DNA from: Candidatus Woesearchaeota archaeon
GTDB taxonomy: Archaea; Nanobdellota; Nanobdellia; SCGC-AAA011-G17; GW2011-AR17
Length of the DNA stretch: 16,662 nt
Direction: 5' to 3'
NCBI GenBank assembly: GCA_003694495.1
Contig: RFJO01000050.1
Coordinates: forward strand, 1 to 16,662
In this document: in pieces, positions 7,456-14,286 of the stretch
Position numbering within the stretch: the stretch's first letter is position 1
How the letters are laid out: every line of letters begins with the position of its first letter
Position numbers and translations under genes: made by a program
Notes under the pieces: model-generated
What the model saw: the letters and a program-made list of their open reading frames with translations, nothing else
Told to the model about the DNA's origin: nothing
Databases searched by the model: none

Positions 7456-9618
7456 TTAGTCAAGGCCTTTACGCTGCCTTATTTGCCTTATAACTTTATC
7501 CTGCAACGCTTCAGGCAACTTATCAAAACGCTGGTCAACAACAAAACTTGAACCACGACCTGATGTTGCGCTCCTTAAATCTGAACTCCAGCCGAACAGT
7601 TCTGCTACCGGAAGTACAGCTTTTACCACCAACTGTTCACCCTGCTGGTCCATGCTTAACAACTGGCCACGCTTGTTTTGTACCAACTTTGATATTTCGC
7701 CCATGTGTTCTGCCATTGCATCAATCTGCATAATCTGTACAGGCTCGAGCAACATAGGTTTTGCGTCCCGGATAGCTTCCCTTATACCATCCCTTATTGC
7801 CGGGTGAACCTGAGCTGGGCCCCTGTGGATTGCATCTTCGTGAAGCTTACAGTCAATTAACCTTACTTTCATCTTTGTACATGGTTCTTCAGCAAGGCCA
7901 CCCTTGTTCATGACCTGCTCAAAACCGTCCTGTACTAAACCGATAACTTCTCCAATGTGAACAATACCTCTCGTATCGTCTATCAAAACATTGCCTTTAT
8001 AGATCTCAGAATAACGTTTTGAGTCCTGGTGAGAGACGCCAAGCTCTACCAGTTTATCAAATACAGCAGTGTCCTTCTTTTTTAAACGCATCTCCGGAAG
8101 TTCACCTGCTTTTATAGCTTCATAAATGTTGTCTTCCAATGGCTCAACAACAAAGTAAAACTTGTTGTGCTTGTTTGGAGATTTACCCTCAAACTCGCCA
8201 GAACGTTTTGTTACAGTTTCCCTGTAAACAACAATAGGCGGAGATGTTTTAACTTTCAATCCTTTTTCTTTAACAATCCTGTCTTCGATAACTTCCAAAT
8301 GTAATTCACCCATGCCTGAGATTAAGTTTTCACCGGTTTCTTCATTAATTTCTACTTTGATTGATGGGTCTTCCTTTGCCACTTGTTTTAATACTTCAAC
8401 AAGCTTTGGAAGATCAGCTGCGGTGGTTGCTTCAATGGATTTTGTAACAACAGGTTCAAAAATATGCTTGATTGCTTCAAAAGGTTCCATTTCTATAGTT
8501 GAAGCAGTCTCACCGGCAAAAACGCCCTTCAACCCAACTAAACCTATAATATTCCCACAAGGAATACTTTCTAACGCTACACGTTGAGCACCTTTGTAAA
8601 CTGAAACCTGCTGAACCCTTACCTTTTTCTTAGCCATGTTAAGGTAAACTTCGTCGCCTAAGTTAACTGTGCCTGAAAACAACCTGCCTGCGGCAACCTC
8701 GCCAGCATGCTTATCAATAACAATTTTGGTAACTACAAAAGCTACAGGGCCTGATGGGTCGCAGTTTACCAAAGCTTTACCAACTTCTGAATCAAGTTCA
8801 CCGTGCCAAATCTTTGGAACCCTGTAAAGCTGAGCTTCTTTAGGGGAAGGATGATGCTTAACAACCATGTCAAGAACAACCTCGTGGATAGGGGCTTTCT
8901 TTTTTAATTCCTTATACTTTTCACCCTCGCTTTCATAAGCATCAATTATATCTTTAAATGTTAAACCTGACTTCTGCATGTAAGGAAAACTTAACGCCCA
9001 GTTATGAAAAGCAGAACCAAACGCAACAGAACCGTCTTGAACGTTAACTTTCCATTTCTCTTTATATTCATTTGGAGCTAATTGTTCAATCAACTTGTTT
9101 ACATTGTTTATTATAGTCATAAACTTTTGTGACATTGCCTCAGGGGTTAACTTAACTTCCTTGATTAACCTGTCAACCTTGTTTATGAATAATACAGGCT
9201 TGACCCTTTCCTTCAACGCCTGCCTTAGAACAGTCTCAGTCTGCGGCATGATGCCTTCAACTGCGCATGTTAAAACTATAGCACCGTCAACTGCACGCAT
9301 TGCCCTTGTTACATCACCGCCAAAGTCTACATGACCTGGAGTGTCGATAAGGTTGATTAAATAATCATCGCCTTCTTTACCGTGAACCATAGATACATTA
9401 GCTGAGTCTATAGTTATTCCACGCTCTTGCTCGTCTTCGTGGAAATCTAAAGCACGCTGCTGGCCGGCTAATTCTTCCGAAATCATGCCTGCACCAGACA
9501 ACAAGTTATCGGAAAATGTCGTCTTACCATGATCTATATGAGCTGCAACACCAATGTTTCTTATCCTATCAGGTTGGCTCATTAAACGTTTAATCTTATC
9601 AATTTGCTTTTCTGCCAT
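7456..9618 (-). CDS. fusA: Translation elongation factor 2 (aEF-2)
   Basis: GTPase that drives ribosomal translocation in the cytosol. 720 residues, close to the usual archaeal length. GTP-binding motifs: G1 AHIDHGKT 26-33, switch I RGITI with T69, G3 DTPGH 92-96, G4 NKVD 146-149. The C-terminal domain IV tip keeps LHEDAIHRGPAQ with H598 (codon 7825-7827), the position modified to diphthamide in archaeal and eukaryotic EF-2. The ATG at 9618 is chosen over the in-frame ATG at 9669 because family members begin shortly before RIRNIG, a GGAG lies 9 bases upstream, and the extra 17 residues would lie in the AT-rich leader. It is a single gene transcribed towards the surface operon, with its own promoter. 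Identification is secure. Confidence 0.97.
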   Translation of the reverse strand: MAEKQIDKIKRLMSQPDRIRNIGVAAHIDHGKTTFSDNLLSGAGMISEELAGQQRALDFHEDEQERGITIDSANVSMVHGKEGDDYLINLIDTPGHVDFGGDVTRAMRAVDGAIVLTCAVEGIMPQTETVLRQALKERVKPVLFINKVDRLIKEVKLTPEAMSQKFMTIINNVNKLIEQLAPNEYKEKWKVNVQDGSVAFGSAFHNWALSFPYMQKSGLTFKDIIDAYESEGEKYKELKKKAPIHEVVLDMVVKHHPSPKEAQLYRVPKIWHGELDSEVGKALVNCDPSGPVAFVVTKIVIDKHAGEVAAGRLFSGTVNLGDEVYLNMAKKKVRVQQVSVYKGAQRVALESIPCGNIIGLVGLKGVFAGETASTIEMEPFEAIKHIFEPVVTKSIEATTAADLPKLVEVLKQVAKEDPSIKVEINEETGENLISGMGELHLEVIEDRIVKEKGLKVKTSPPIVVYRETVTKRSGEFEGKSPNKHNKFYFVVEPLEDNIYEAIKAGELPEMRLKKKDTAVFDKLVELGVSHQDSKRYSEIYKGNVLIDDTRGIVHIGEVIGLVQDGFEQVMNKGGLAEEPCTKMKVRLIDCKLHEDAIHRGPAQVHPAIRDGIREAIRDAKPMLLEPVQIMQIDAMAEHMGEISKLVQNKRGQLLSMDQQGEQLVVKAVLPVAELFGWSSDLRSATSGRGSSFVVDQRFDKLPEALQDKVIRQIRQRKGLD

Positions 9619-9627
9619 TCTTTTCAA

Positions 9628-9631
9628 CTCC
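9628..9631 (-). promoter_or_regulatory. Ribosome binding site of EF-2
   Basis: GGAG on the minus strand, nine bases before the ATG at 9618. It decides the start against the longer in-frame alternative at 9669. Confidence 0.65.
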
Positions 9632-9667
9632 GTTAATAAATAGAATGTATTTTGAAAAATTAGGTGC

Positions 9668-9677
9668 ATTTATAAAG
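9668..9677 (-). promoter_or_regulatory. Probable TATA box of EF-2
   Basis: CTTTATAAAT on the minus strand. Initiation about 26 bases downstream, near 9647, would leave a leader of about 29 bases containing the GGAG. A second TATA-like run on the same strand at 9725-9738 (GTTTATATAAAAAA) would give a longer leader of about 90 bases. Both are predictions from spacing. Confidence 0.5.
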
Positions 9678-9760
9678 ATTTCGATTTGTTTCGAGCAAAT
9701 TGCTTTGATTTTGAAGAATGTTATTTTTTATATAAACTGTGTCTGGCAAAATGCGATAAA

Positions 9761-9769
9761 TTTTTAAAT
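9761..9769 (+). promoter_or_regulatory. Probable TATA box of tRNA-Val
   Basis: TTTTTAAAT centred about 29 bases before the first base of the tRNA, the normal archaeal box A distance for a transcript starting at or just before the mature 5' end. The stretch 9619-9793 carries no gene, only divergent promoter elements. Confidence 0.5.
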
Positions 9770-9793
9770 GTTGCATATTTTCTTAATTAAAAC

Positions 9794-9866
9794 GGGCCCA
9801 TGGTCTAGTGGCTATGACACCGCCCTTACAAGGCGTAGATCCCCGGTTCGAATCCGGGTGGGCCCA
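9794..9866 (+). tRNA. tRNA-Val (anticodon UAC)
   Basis: 73 bases. Acceptor GGGCCCA (9794-9800) pairs fully with TGGGCCC (9859-9865), discriminator A9866. T arm CCCGG-TTCGAAT-CCGGG is perfect. The anticodon loop CTTACAA gives TAC in DNA, reading GUA and probably other valine codons. The anticodon stem CCGCC/GGCGT pairs except for a C27-U43 mismatch at its outer end, and the D stem pairs only over three base pairs (GTC/GAC). There is no intron, and CCA is not encoded (TACA follows). It may be co-transcribed with the RNA methyltransferase 48 bases downstream. Confidence 0.95.
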
Positions 9867-9883
9867 TACATGTTCTAAAAACA

Positions 9884-9892
9884 TTTATTAAA
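9884..9892 (+). promoter_or_regulatory. Possible TATA box of the RNA methyltransferase gene
   Basis: TTTATTAAA about 26 bases before the ATG at 9915, with no ribosome binding site between. The spacing suggests a leaderless transcript, unless the gene is read through from the tRNA. Confidence 0.4.
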
Positions 9893-9914
9893 CAATTAAA
9901 ATTACCTGTTAAAA

Positions 9915-11021
9915 ATGACTGAACCTAAATGCGAATTTTACGGGAAATGCGGTGGGTGTAGCCTGCAGCATGTCGAGTATAACCTTCAAATAAAAAATAA
10001 AGTTGAAATGTTAAAAAAAGCAATAAACTTTGAAGATGTAAACGTTTTTTATCTAAACCCATTCAATTACCGAAACAGAATGGATTTCATATTCCATAAA
10101 AACGGGCTGGGGTTAAGGGAAAAAGGAAAGTGGTATTCCATAGTAAATATAGACGAATGCAAAATTGCAGATGAAAGGATTAATGAGCTTATAAAAGAAA
10201 TTAAAGAGTTCTTTAAAGAGATAGATGCGTTTGATGTGAAAAAGCATACAGGCACCTTTAGGTTTGCCGTGATTAGGGCAACAAAACAGGATTCTTCAAT
10301 CTCTTTTGTATTAAACGCAGATTCAACAAAAATTAAGCATGCTGTTGATAAGATAAAAGATTTTGCAAAGGATACTACGGCAAAAAACGTAATTGTGACT
10401 TATGTAAAACATAACTCTGATGTTTCAATATCAAACGATTATTTTGTAGTGAAAGGAAAAGATATGATTGAAGAAGTCTTGCTTGGGAAAAGGTTTATGT
10501 TTTCTGTGCAAGGGTTTTTCCAGAATAATACAGCAATGGCTGAACAAATGCACAAGTATGTCAGTTCTTTGTTAAAAAATGAAAAAGGTCAACTCGTTGA
10601 CCTTTACGCCGGCGTGGGCACGTTCGGCATAATTAATAGCGAATATTTTGATAAGATAATATTAGTGGAAGAATTTCAAGGCTCAGTAGATGCAGCAAAA
10701 ATGAACATTAAGCTAAATAATGTAAACAATGCTGAGGCAATTTGCCTGGATGCAAAAAACCTGAAAAAAATCAACGTAGGGAAAGATTTTGTGTTAGTCT
10801 GCGACCCGCCAAGGAGCGGAATGCATCCCAAAACAATCAAAACAATTAACGAACTCGCACCAAAAAAGATTGTTTACATTTCATGCAATGTAAAACAGTT
10901 GGAAAAAGAAATTAAACAACTTCCGGAATACAAAATAAGCTCTGCAGCGTTGTTTGACCTGTTCCCGCAAACTAAACATTTTGAATCCGTAGTAGAGTTA
11001 GATAAAAATATAGTAATTTGA
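9915..11021 (+). CDS. TrmA/RlmD-family Fe-S RNA (uracil-C5) methyltransferase
   Basis: SAM-dependent enzyme that makes 5-methyluridine in tRNA (position 54) or 23S rRNA. 368 residues. An Fe-S cluster motif is seen as C6-x5-C12-x2-C15 with a fourth cysteine at C82, as in RlmD. SAM-binding motif VDLYAGVGTFGI at 228-239, substrate-contact region GFFQNN with Q203, DPPRSG at 297-302, nucleophile C324 in YISCN, and general base E357 in HFESVVEL. The N-terminal TRAM domain of long bacterial RlmD proteins is absent. Archaeal relatives from Pyrococcus are known to act either on tRNA U54 or on 23S rRNA, so the target cannot be fixed from sequence; adjacency to a tRNA gene is only suggestive. All catalytic residues are intact. 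Confidence 0.93.
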   Translation: MTEPKCEFYGKCGGCSLQHVEYNLQIKNKVEMLKKAINFEDVNVFYLNPFNYRNRMDFIFHKNGLGLREKGKWYSIVNIDECKIADERINELIKEIKEFFKEIDAFDVKKHTGTFRFAVIRATKQDSSISFVLNADSTKIKHAVDKIKDFAKDTTAKNVIVTYVKHNSDVSISNDYFVVKGKDMIEEVLLGKRFMFSVQGFFQNNTAMAEQMHKYVSSLLKNEKGQLVDLYAGVGTFGIINSEYFDKIILVEEFQGSVDAAKMNIKLNNVNNAEAICLDAKNLKKINVGKDFVLVCDPPRSGMHPKTIKTINELAPKKIVYISCNVKQLEKEIKQLPEYKISSAALFDLFPQTKHFESVVELDKNIVI

Positions 11022-11064
11022 CTAAATAGCATATTTTAATCTTTATGCAATCTTTGTTTAGAAA

Positions 11065-11078
11065 TATTTATATTTATA
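11065..11078 (+). promoter_or_regulatory. Probable TATA region of the MtnA-like gene
   Basis: TATTTATATTTATA centred about 28 bases before the ATG at 11101, with no purine-rich ribosome site in between. This is the spacing expected for a leaderless archaeal transcript. Confidence 0.5.
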
Positions 11079-11100
11079 GTTCCATTATCCCAAAATTAAA

Positions 11101-12183
11101 ATGAATGTAAACGGAAAACATTACAGGACAATCTGGCTTAATGAAAAAGACACAGTACAAATAATCGATCAAAGATGGTTGCCGCATGAGTTTGTTATAG
11201 AAGACTTAAACACAGTTGAAGATGTTGCAGTCGCAATTAAAGACATGCACGTCAGGGGCGCTGGGTTAATTGGCGCAACTGCCGGATGGGGAATGTATGT
11301 GGCAGCTAAACAAGCCAAATCTGTTGAAGAGTTGGAAAAAATGGGAGACTATTTAAAACAACAACGGCCAACGGCAATAAACCTTGAGTGGGCTATTGAT
11401 AGGCAGTTAAATGAAATAAAAAAATCTAACATTGAAGACAGAGTAAATGTTGCAAGGAATGTTGCTAAACAGATTGAGGATGAAGATGCAGAGTATTGCA
11501 GGATGATCGGAGTGCACGGGTACAAAATAATTGAAGATATCAGTAAAAGAAAAAATTCTACAGTGAACATCCTTACCCACTGCAACGCCGGGTGGCTGGC
11601 TTTTGTTGATTACGGTTCAGCTACTGCGCCAATATATGAAGCATACAATAGAGGCATAGACGTCCATGTCTGGGTAGATGAAACAAGGCCAAGGAACCAA
11701 GGTGCGAGGTTGACCGCGTGGGAACTTAACATGCACGGAGTTAAGCATACTGTCATTGCTGACAACGTCGGCGGGCACTTAATGCAAAACGGGTTAGTGG
11801 ACATGGTAATCGTTGGAACTGACAGGACAACGTATACAGGCTACGTGGCAAACAAGATTGGAACGTACCTTAAAGCCCTGGCGGCAAAAGCTAACAATGT
11901 ACCATTCTATGTTGCCTTGCCGTCCTCTACATTTGACTGGGAACTTGAAAACGGCTATGATATACCTATTGAACAAAGAAGCGGGGAAGAAGTTAAATAC
12001 ATACAAGGACTTTTAAACGGAAAAATTGAAAAAGTTTTGCTTACGCCTGAACAAAGCAACGCTGTGAACTATGCATTTGACGTAACACCGCCGGAGCTTG
12101 TAACAGGATTAATAACAGAACGGGGGATCTGTGAGGCTAAAAAAGAAAGCATACTAAAACTTTACCCTGAAAAGTTAGTCTAA
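11101..12183 (+). CDS. MtnA-family aldose-1-phosphate isomerase (methylthioribose-1-P or 5-deoxyribose-1-P type)
   Basis: Aldose-ketose isomerase of the MtnA/eIF2B-like superfamily; the expected reaction is 5-methylthioribose 1-phosphate to the ribulose 1-phosphate in methylthioadenosine salvage. 360 residues, full length. Substrate loop VRGAGLIGATAGWG 51-64; catalytic C161 in LTHCNAG; ETRPRNQGARLTAWEL 194-209; catalytic D241 in GTDRTT; ANKIGTY 250-256. Cys and Asp match the Bacillus MtnA pair (C160, D240). GTDRTT instead of the usual GADRI is, from memory, the form found in enzymes of the methylthio- or 5-deoxyribose shunt (Rhodospirillum rubrum type), so 5-deoxyribose 1-phosphate is a serious alternative substrate. 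Ribose-1,5-bisphosphate isomerase of the archaeal AMP pathway is less likely because that branch has GADA-type motifs. Its end overlaps the convergent HxlR gene by 9 bases. Confidence 0.88.
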   Translation: MNVNGKHYRTIWLNEKDTVQIIDQRWLPHEFVIEDLNTVEDVAVAIKDMHVRGAGLIGATAGWGMYVAAKQAKSVEELEKMGDYLKQQRPTAINLEWAIDRQLNEIKKSNIEDRVNVARNVAKQIEDEDAEYCRMIGVHGYKIIEDISKRKNSTVNILTHCNAGWLAFVDYGSATAPIYEAYNRGIDVHVWVDETRPRNQGARLTAWELNMHGVKHTVIADNVGGHLMQNGLVDMVIVGTDRTTYTGYVANKIGTYLKALAAKANNVPFYVALPSSTFDWELENGYDIPIEQRSGEEVKYIQGLLNGKIEKVLLTPEQSNAVNYAFDVTPPELVTGLITERGICEAKKESILKLYPEKLV

Positions 12184-12534
12184 AGGACAATCCCTGCAAT
12201 CTGAACTGGAACAAGCTTTATTTTTTACTTTCCATTTTAACGCCCAATCTTTCATGTCGTCAATTATCTTTAGAAAAGCTATACCGCTAGGCGTTAATGT
12301 ATACGTTGTTTTGATTGGGAAAGAAGATACGTCCAAGTCTTTTAAGATTAATCCTTCATGTTCAAGCTCTTTCAAGCGCATCGACAAAACTTTAGGGGTT
12401 ATGCCAGGCAAACAACGCTTAAGCTGGGAATAACGCAAAGTGTTGTTGTGCTTATAAAGCTCTAACAAAACCAACAAAGTCCAACGCTTGCCAATAAACG
12501 ACACAACCTGGTTTATTGTACATTTGTTATCCAT
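12175..12534 (-). CDS. HxlR-family winged-helix regulator
   Basis: DNA-binding regulator, 119 residues. The HxlR pattern is plain: a Cys near the N terminus, FIGKRWTLLVLLEL (13-26), the recognition region LKRCLPGITPKVLSMRLKELEHEGLI (38-63), then the wing and a TYTLTPSG turn. C5 sits where the redox-sensing cysteine of HxlR relatives (YodB, HypR) is placed. Unusually, the C terminus adds C108-x4-C113-x2-C116, a possible metal or thiol site. The gene is transcribed away from the Fe-S operon beginning at 12619 and is the likely regulator of that operon and of itself. No ribosome site precedes the ATG, and a TATA-like sequence about 30 bases upstream suggests a leaderless message. Confidence 0.92.
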   Translation of the reverse strand: MDNKCTINQVVSFIGKRWTLLVLLELYKHNNTLRYSQLKRCLPGITPKVLSMRLKELEHEGLILKDLDVSSFPIKTTYTLTPSGIAFLKIIDDMKDWALKWKVKNKACSSSDCRDCPLD

Positions 12535-12557
12535 AGTATTATTTTGGAAACCATCTA

Positions 12558-12569
12558 TTATTTAAATAA
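12558..12569. promoter_or_regulatory. Palindromic TATA-like element between divergent genes
   Basis: TTATTTAAATAA, a perfect 12-base palindrome. Its centre is about 29 bases from the HxlR start on one side and about 55 bases from the 98-residue gene on the other, allowing a leaderless start for HxlR and a leader of roughly 29 bases with an AAGGAG site for the operon. AGTAT occurs three times in the same region (12535, 12569, 12587) and may form part of an operator. Function is inferred from position. Confidence 0.45.
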
Positions 12570-12603
12570 GTATCGTTTTTGTATTTAGTATAAAAAAGAT
12601 ATT

Positions 12604-12609
12604 AAGGAG
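12604..12609 (+). promoter_or_regulatory. Ribosome binding site supporting a GTG start
   Basis: AAGGAG nine bases before the GTG at 12619. The nearby ATG at 12623 is out of frame, so GTG is the start used. Confidence 0.65.
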
Positions 12610-12618
12610 AGTGATAAA

Positions 12619-12915
12619 GTGAATGAATATCTAATAAAAATATCTGACGAAATTGAAAAAGAGTGTAAAGCAATCGAAGCTGGAAAAAAAGTTAACAAGA
12701 CTTTCTTAAAAAATGCCATTGATACAATAAAAATGTTCCATGGGGATGTTAACAAAAATGTTAATTGTAACATGTCATCAAAAGAACTATATGAAGACAA
12801 GAACAATAATTATGTGAGTTGTGTTGAAGAAGCATTAGAAGGTAATAATAAAGATAAAATTGTTGAAACAGCGTGGAGGTATGCGCAGTATGTGAAAGAA
12901 AAATTAGCGAGGTAA
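12619..12915 (+). CDS. Small 98-residue protein of unknown function, first gene of the Fe-S operon
   Basis: Not recognised. Starts with GTG behind a clear ribosome site. The protein is charged and looks helical, without a signal peptide or membrane segment, so it is probably cytosolic. It contains three cysteines (C16, C50, C68), a basic linker at 23-32, a central low-complexity stretch rich in Asn (44-66) and a C-terminal helix with AWRYAQYVKEKL. It is followed after three bases by the ferredoxin-like gene and is divergent from the HxlR regulator, so it likely belongs to the same redox response. Coding status is supported by its start signals and tight spacing. Confidence 0.75.
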   Translation: MNEYLIKISDEIEKECKAIEAGKKVNKTFLKNAIDTIKMFHGDVNKNVNCNMSSKELYEDKNNNYVSCVEEALEGNNKDKIVETAWRYAQYVKEKLAR

Positions 12916-12918
12916 AAA

Positions 12919-13725
12919 ATGGCAGTAAGAAAAATAATAGAAATAGATGAAGACTTGTGCAACGGGTGCGGGAATTGTATACCTTCTTGCCCGGAAGGCG
13001 CGTTGCAAATTATTGATGGAAAAGCAAGGCTAGTGAGCGACCTTTTTTGTGACGGGTTGGGGGCTTGCGTTGGAGAGTGCCCGACTGGAGCAATGGAGGT
13101 TGTGGAAAGGGAAGCGCAGCCATATGATGAAAGGAAAGTTATGGAACAAATTGTTAAGCATGGAAAGAATACAATAAAAGCCCATCTGCAACATCTAAAA
13201 GATCATAATGAAACACAATACCTTAACCAAGCAAAAGAGTTTCTTAACGAGAAAGGGATAGAAGTTGAACTAGAAGAAAGAAGCCATATGCATATGGGCT
13301 GTCCAGGGTCAAGAACGCTTGAGCTAAAAGTGGATAATGATAGCAAGAAAGGGGATGTAACAACGCAGCTTAGGCAATGGCCAGTGCAGTTGCATCTTGT
13401 TAACCCTGCTGCACCTTACTTTAACAATGCAGACATACTTGTTTGCGCTGACTGCGTGCCGTTTGCTTACGGTGCATTTCATCAAGAGCTATTAAAAGGC
13501 AAGGCTTTGGCTGTCGGGTGTCCAAAGCTCGACGACCTTGAGGCGTATAAACAAAAAATAAAAGATATAATTCAAATGAACAACCCTAAATCTGTTACCG
13601 TGGCAATCATGGAAGTGCCTTGCTGCTCGGGAATGTATCATGCTGTGAGAGAAGCCGTGGAGGAAACTAATCCTGACTTGAAAGTCTATAAACGAGTGAT
13701 AAGCATAGGCGGTGAGATAATATGA
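12919..13725 (+). CDS. Ferredoxin-like protein with Cys-rich C-terminal domain
   Basis: 268 residues. The N-terminal ferredoxin domain binds one [4Fe-4S] cluster through C14-x2-C17-x2-C20-x3-C24. The second site, CDGLGACVGECP, shows only C44, C50 and C54, with leucine where the second cysteine of a standard motif would be, so it could hold a [3Fe-4S] cluster or recruit another ligand. The rest (about 120-268) is a distinct domain with HMHMGCPGS (C128), CADC (C176, C179), VGCPK (C201) and PCC (C235, C236). I recall this fusion as a common uncharacterised protein of anaerobic bacteria, usually annotated only as 4Fe-4S binding. An electron-transfer role linked to redox or nitrosative stress is inferred. 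It overlaps the next gene by 4 bases (ATGA). Confidence 0.88.
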   Translation: MAVRKIIEIDEDLCNGCGNCIPSCPEGALQIIDGKARLVSDLFCDGLGACVGECPTGAMEVVEREAQPYDERKVMEQIVKHGKNTIKAHLQHLKDHNETQYLNQAKEFLNEKGIEVELEERSHMHMGCPGSRTLELKVDNDSKKGDVTTQLRQWPVQLHLVNPAAPYFNNADILVCADCVPFAYGAFHQELLKGKALAVGCPKLDDLEAYKQKIKDIIQMNNPKSVTVAIMEVPCCSGMYHAVREAVEETNPDLKVYKRVISIGGEII

Positions 13726-14171
13726 AGTGCCCCGGGCAAAGCCTTAACACTAGAAAACCAGAGGATTATGTGTCGTACCAAGATTGTAAAAAGTGCGGAA
13801 CTGAAGTGGAATTCTTTTACGACGACCTAAAAAGAAAATGTCATAACTGCGGTGAAGTTGTGGAAAAGGATTATGATAAGCTAATGAAAGATTATGGGTG
13901 TGCGCAGTGGTGCGATTATGCTGAAAGTTGCCTGGGTAAAAAAACCTACCAAAAGTTTAAAGAAACAAAAGAAAGAGCAAGCCTGTTGGAAAAACTAATA
14001 CAAAGTATACCAGAAGAGGATGATGAAGCGAGAGAATTTATAGAAGAGGCAGTTAAAAGCACAAAAACTGATGAACTTATTGATACAGAAAATATTATTA
14101 AGCCGTTAAAAGAAAAAAATAAGGAGCTTTATGAACGAGTAAGAAAATATTATGCAAATTTTGAATATTAA
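13722..14171 (+). CDS. Eight-cysteine zinc-ribbon protein coupled to the ferredoxin-like gene
   Basis: 149 residues. A zinc ribbon is formed by C22-x2-C25 and C40-x2-C43. Four more cysteines, C3 in the N-terminal MKCPGQ and C60-x3-C64-x5-C70 in GCAQWCDYAESCLG, could bind a second metal or an Fe-S cluster. From about 75 on the protein is acidic and helical. I recall the CPGQ...zinc ribbon...GCAQWC arrangement from anaerobic bacteria, sometimes followed by an HD phosphohydrolase domain; that domain is not present here. The ATG overlaps the stop of the ferredoxin-like gene, so the two are made together and probably interact. Function unknown. Confidence 0.82.
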   Translation: MKCPGQSLNTRKPEDYVSYQDCKKCGTEVEFFYDDLKRKCHNCGEVVEKDYDKLMKDYGCAQWCDYAESCLGKKTYQKFKETKERASLLEKLIQSIPEEDDEAREFIEEAVKSTKTDELIDTENIIKPLKEKNKELYERVRKYYANFEY

Positions 14172-14209
14172 AAAAATGTCACACATAATATGGATTTAAT
14201 ATAGATTAA

Positions 14210-14263
14210 TTTATAAATAAAAAGACCTATTTTTTATAAATATAACCAAAATGTTTATAAATA
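14210..14263 (+). promoter_or_regulatory. Three identical TTTATAAATA boxes upstream of the nucleotidyltransferase gene
   Basis: Exact copies start at 14210, 14233 and 14254, spaced 23 and 21 bases, roughly two helical turns. Each fits an archaeal TATA box. Use of the middle one would start RNA near 14264 and include the GGAG at 14271; the last would start it about at the ATG with no ribosome site. The core TTTATAAA is palindromic, so a repressor array is an alternative reading. Confidence 0.5.
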
Positions 14264-14270
14264 ATTAATA

Positions 14271-14274
14271 GGAG
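14271..14274 (+). promoter_or_regulatory. Ribosome binding site of the tandem nucleotidyltransferase gene
   Basis: GGAG twelve bases before the ATG at 14287, supporting that start and a leadered message. Confidence 0.5.
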
Positions 14275-14286
14275 ATGTGAAATAAA

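Noticed and set aside
9619..9669. A 17-residue N-terminal extension of EF-2
   Set aside because: The ribosome site and TATA box sit inside this stretch, and the family starts near the Met at 9618.
9870..9884. Inverted repeat ATGTT-CTAAA-AACAT after the tRNA as a terminator
   Set aside because: Only five AT-rich base pairs with no T run after it; likely chance in AT-rich spacer.
11022..11100. A small RNA or riboswitch before the MtnA-like gene
   Set aside because: The 79-base AT-rich spacer is explained by a TATA box at leaderless spacing, and I see no stable paired structure.
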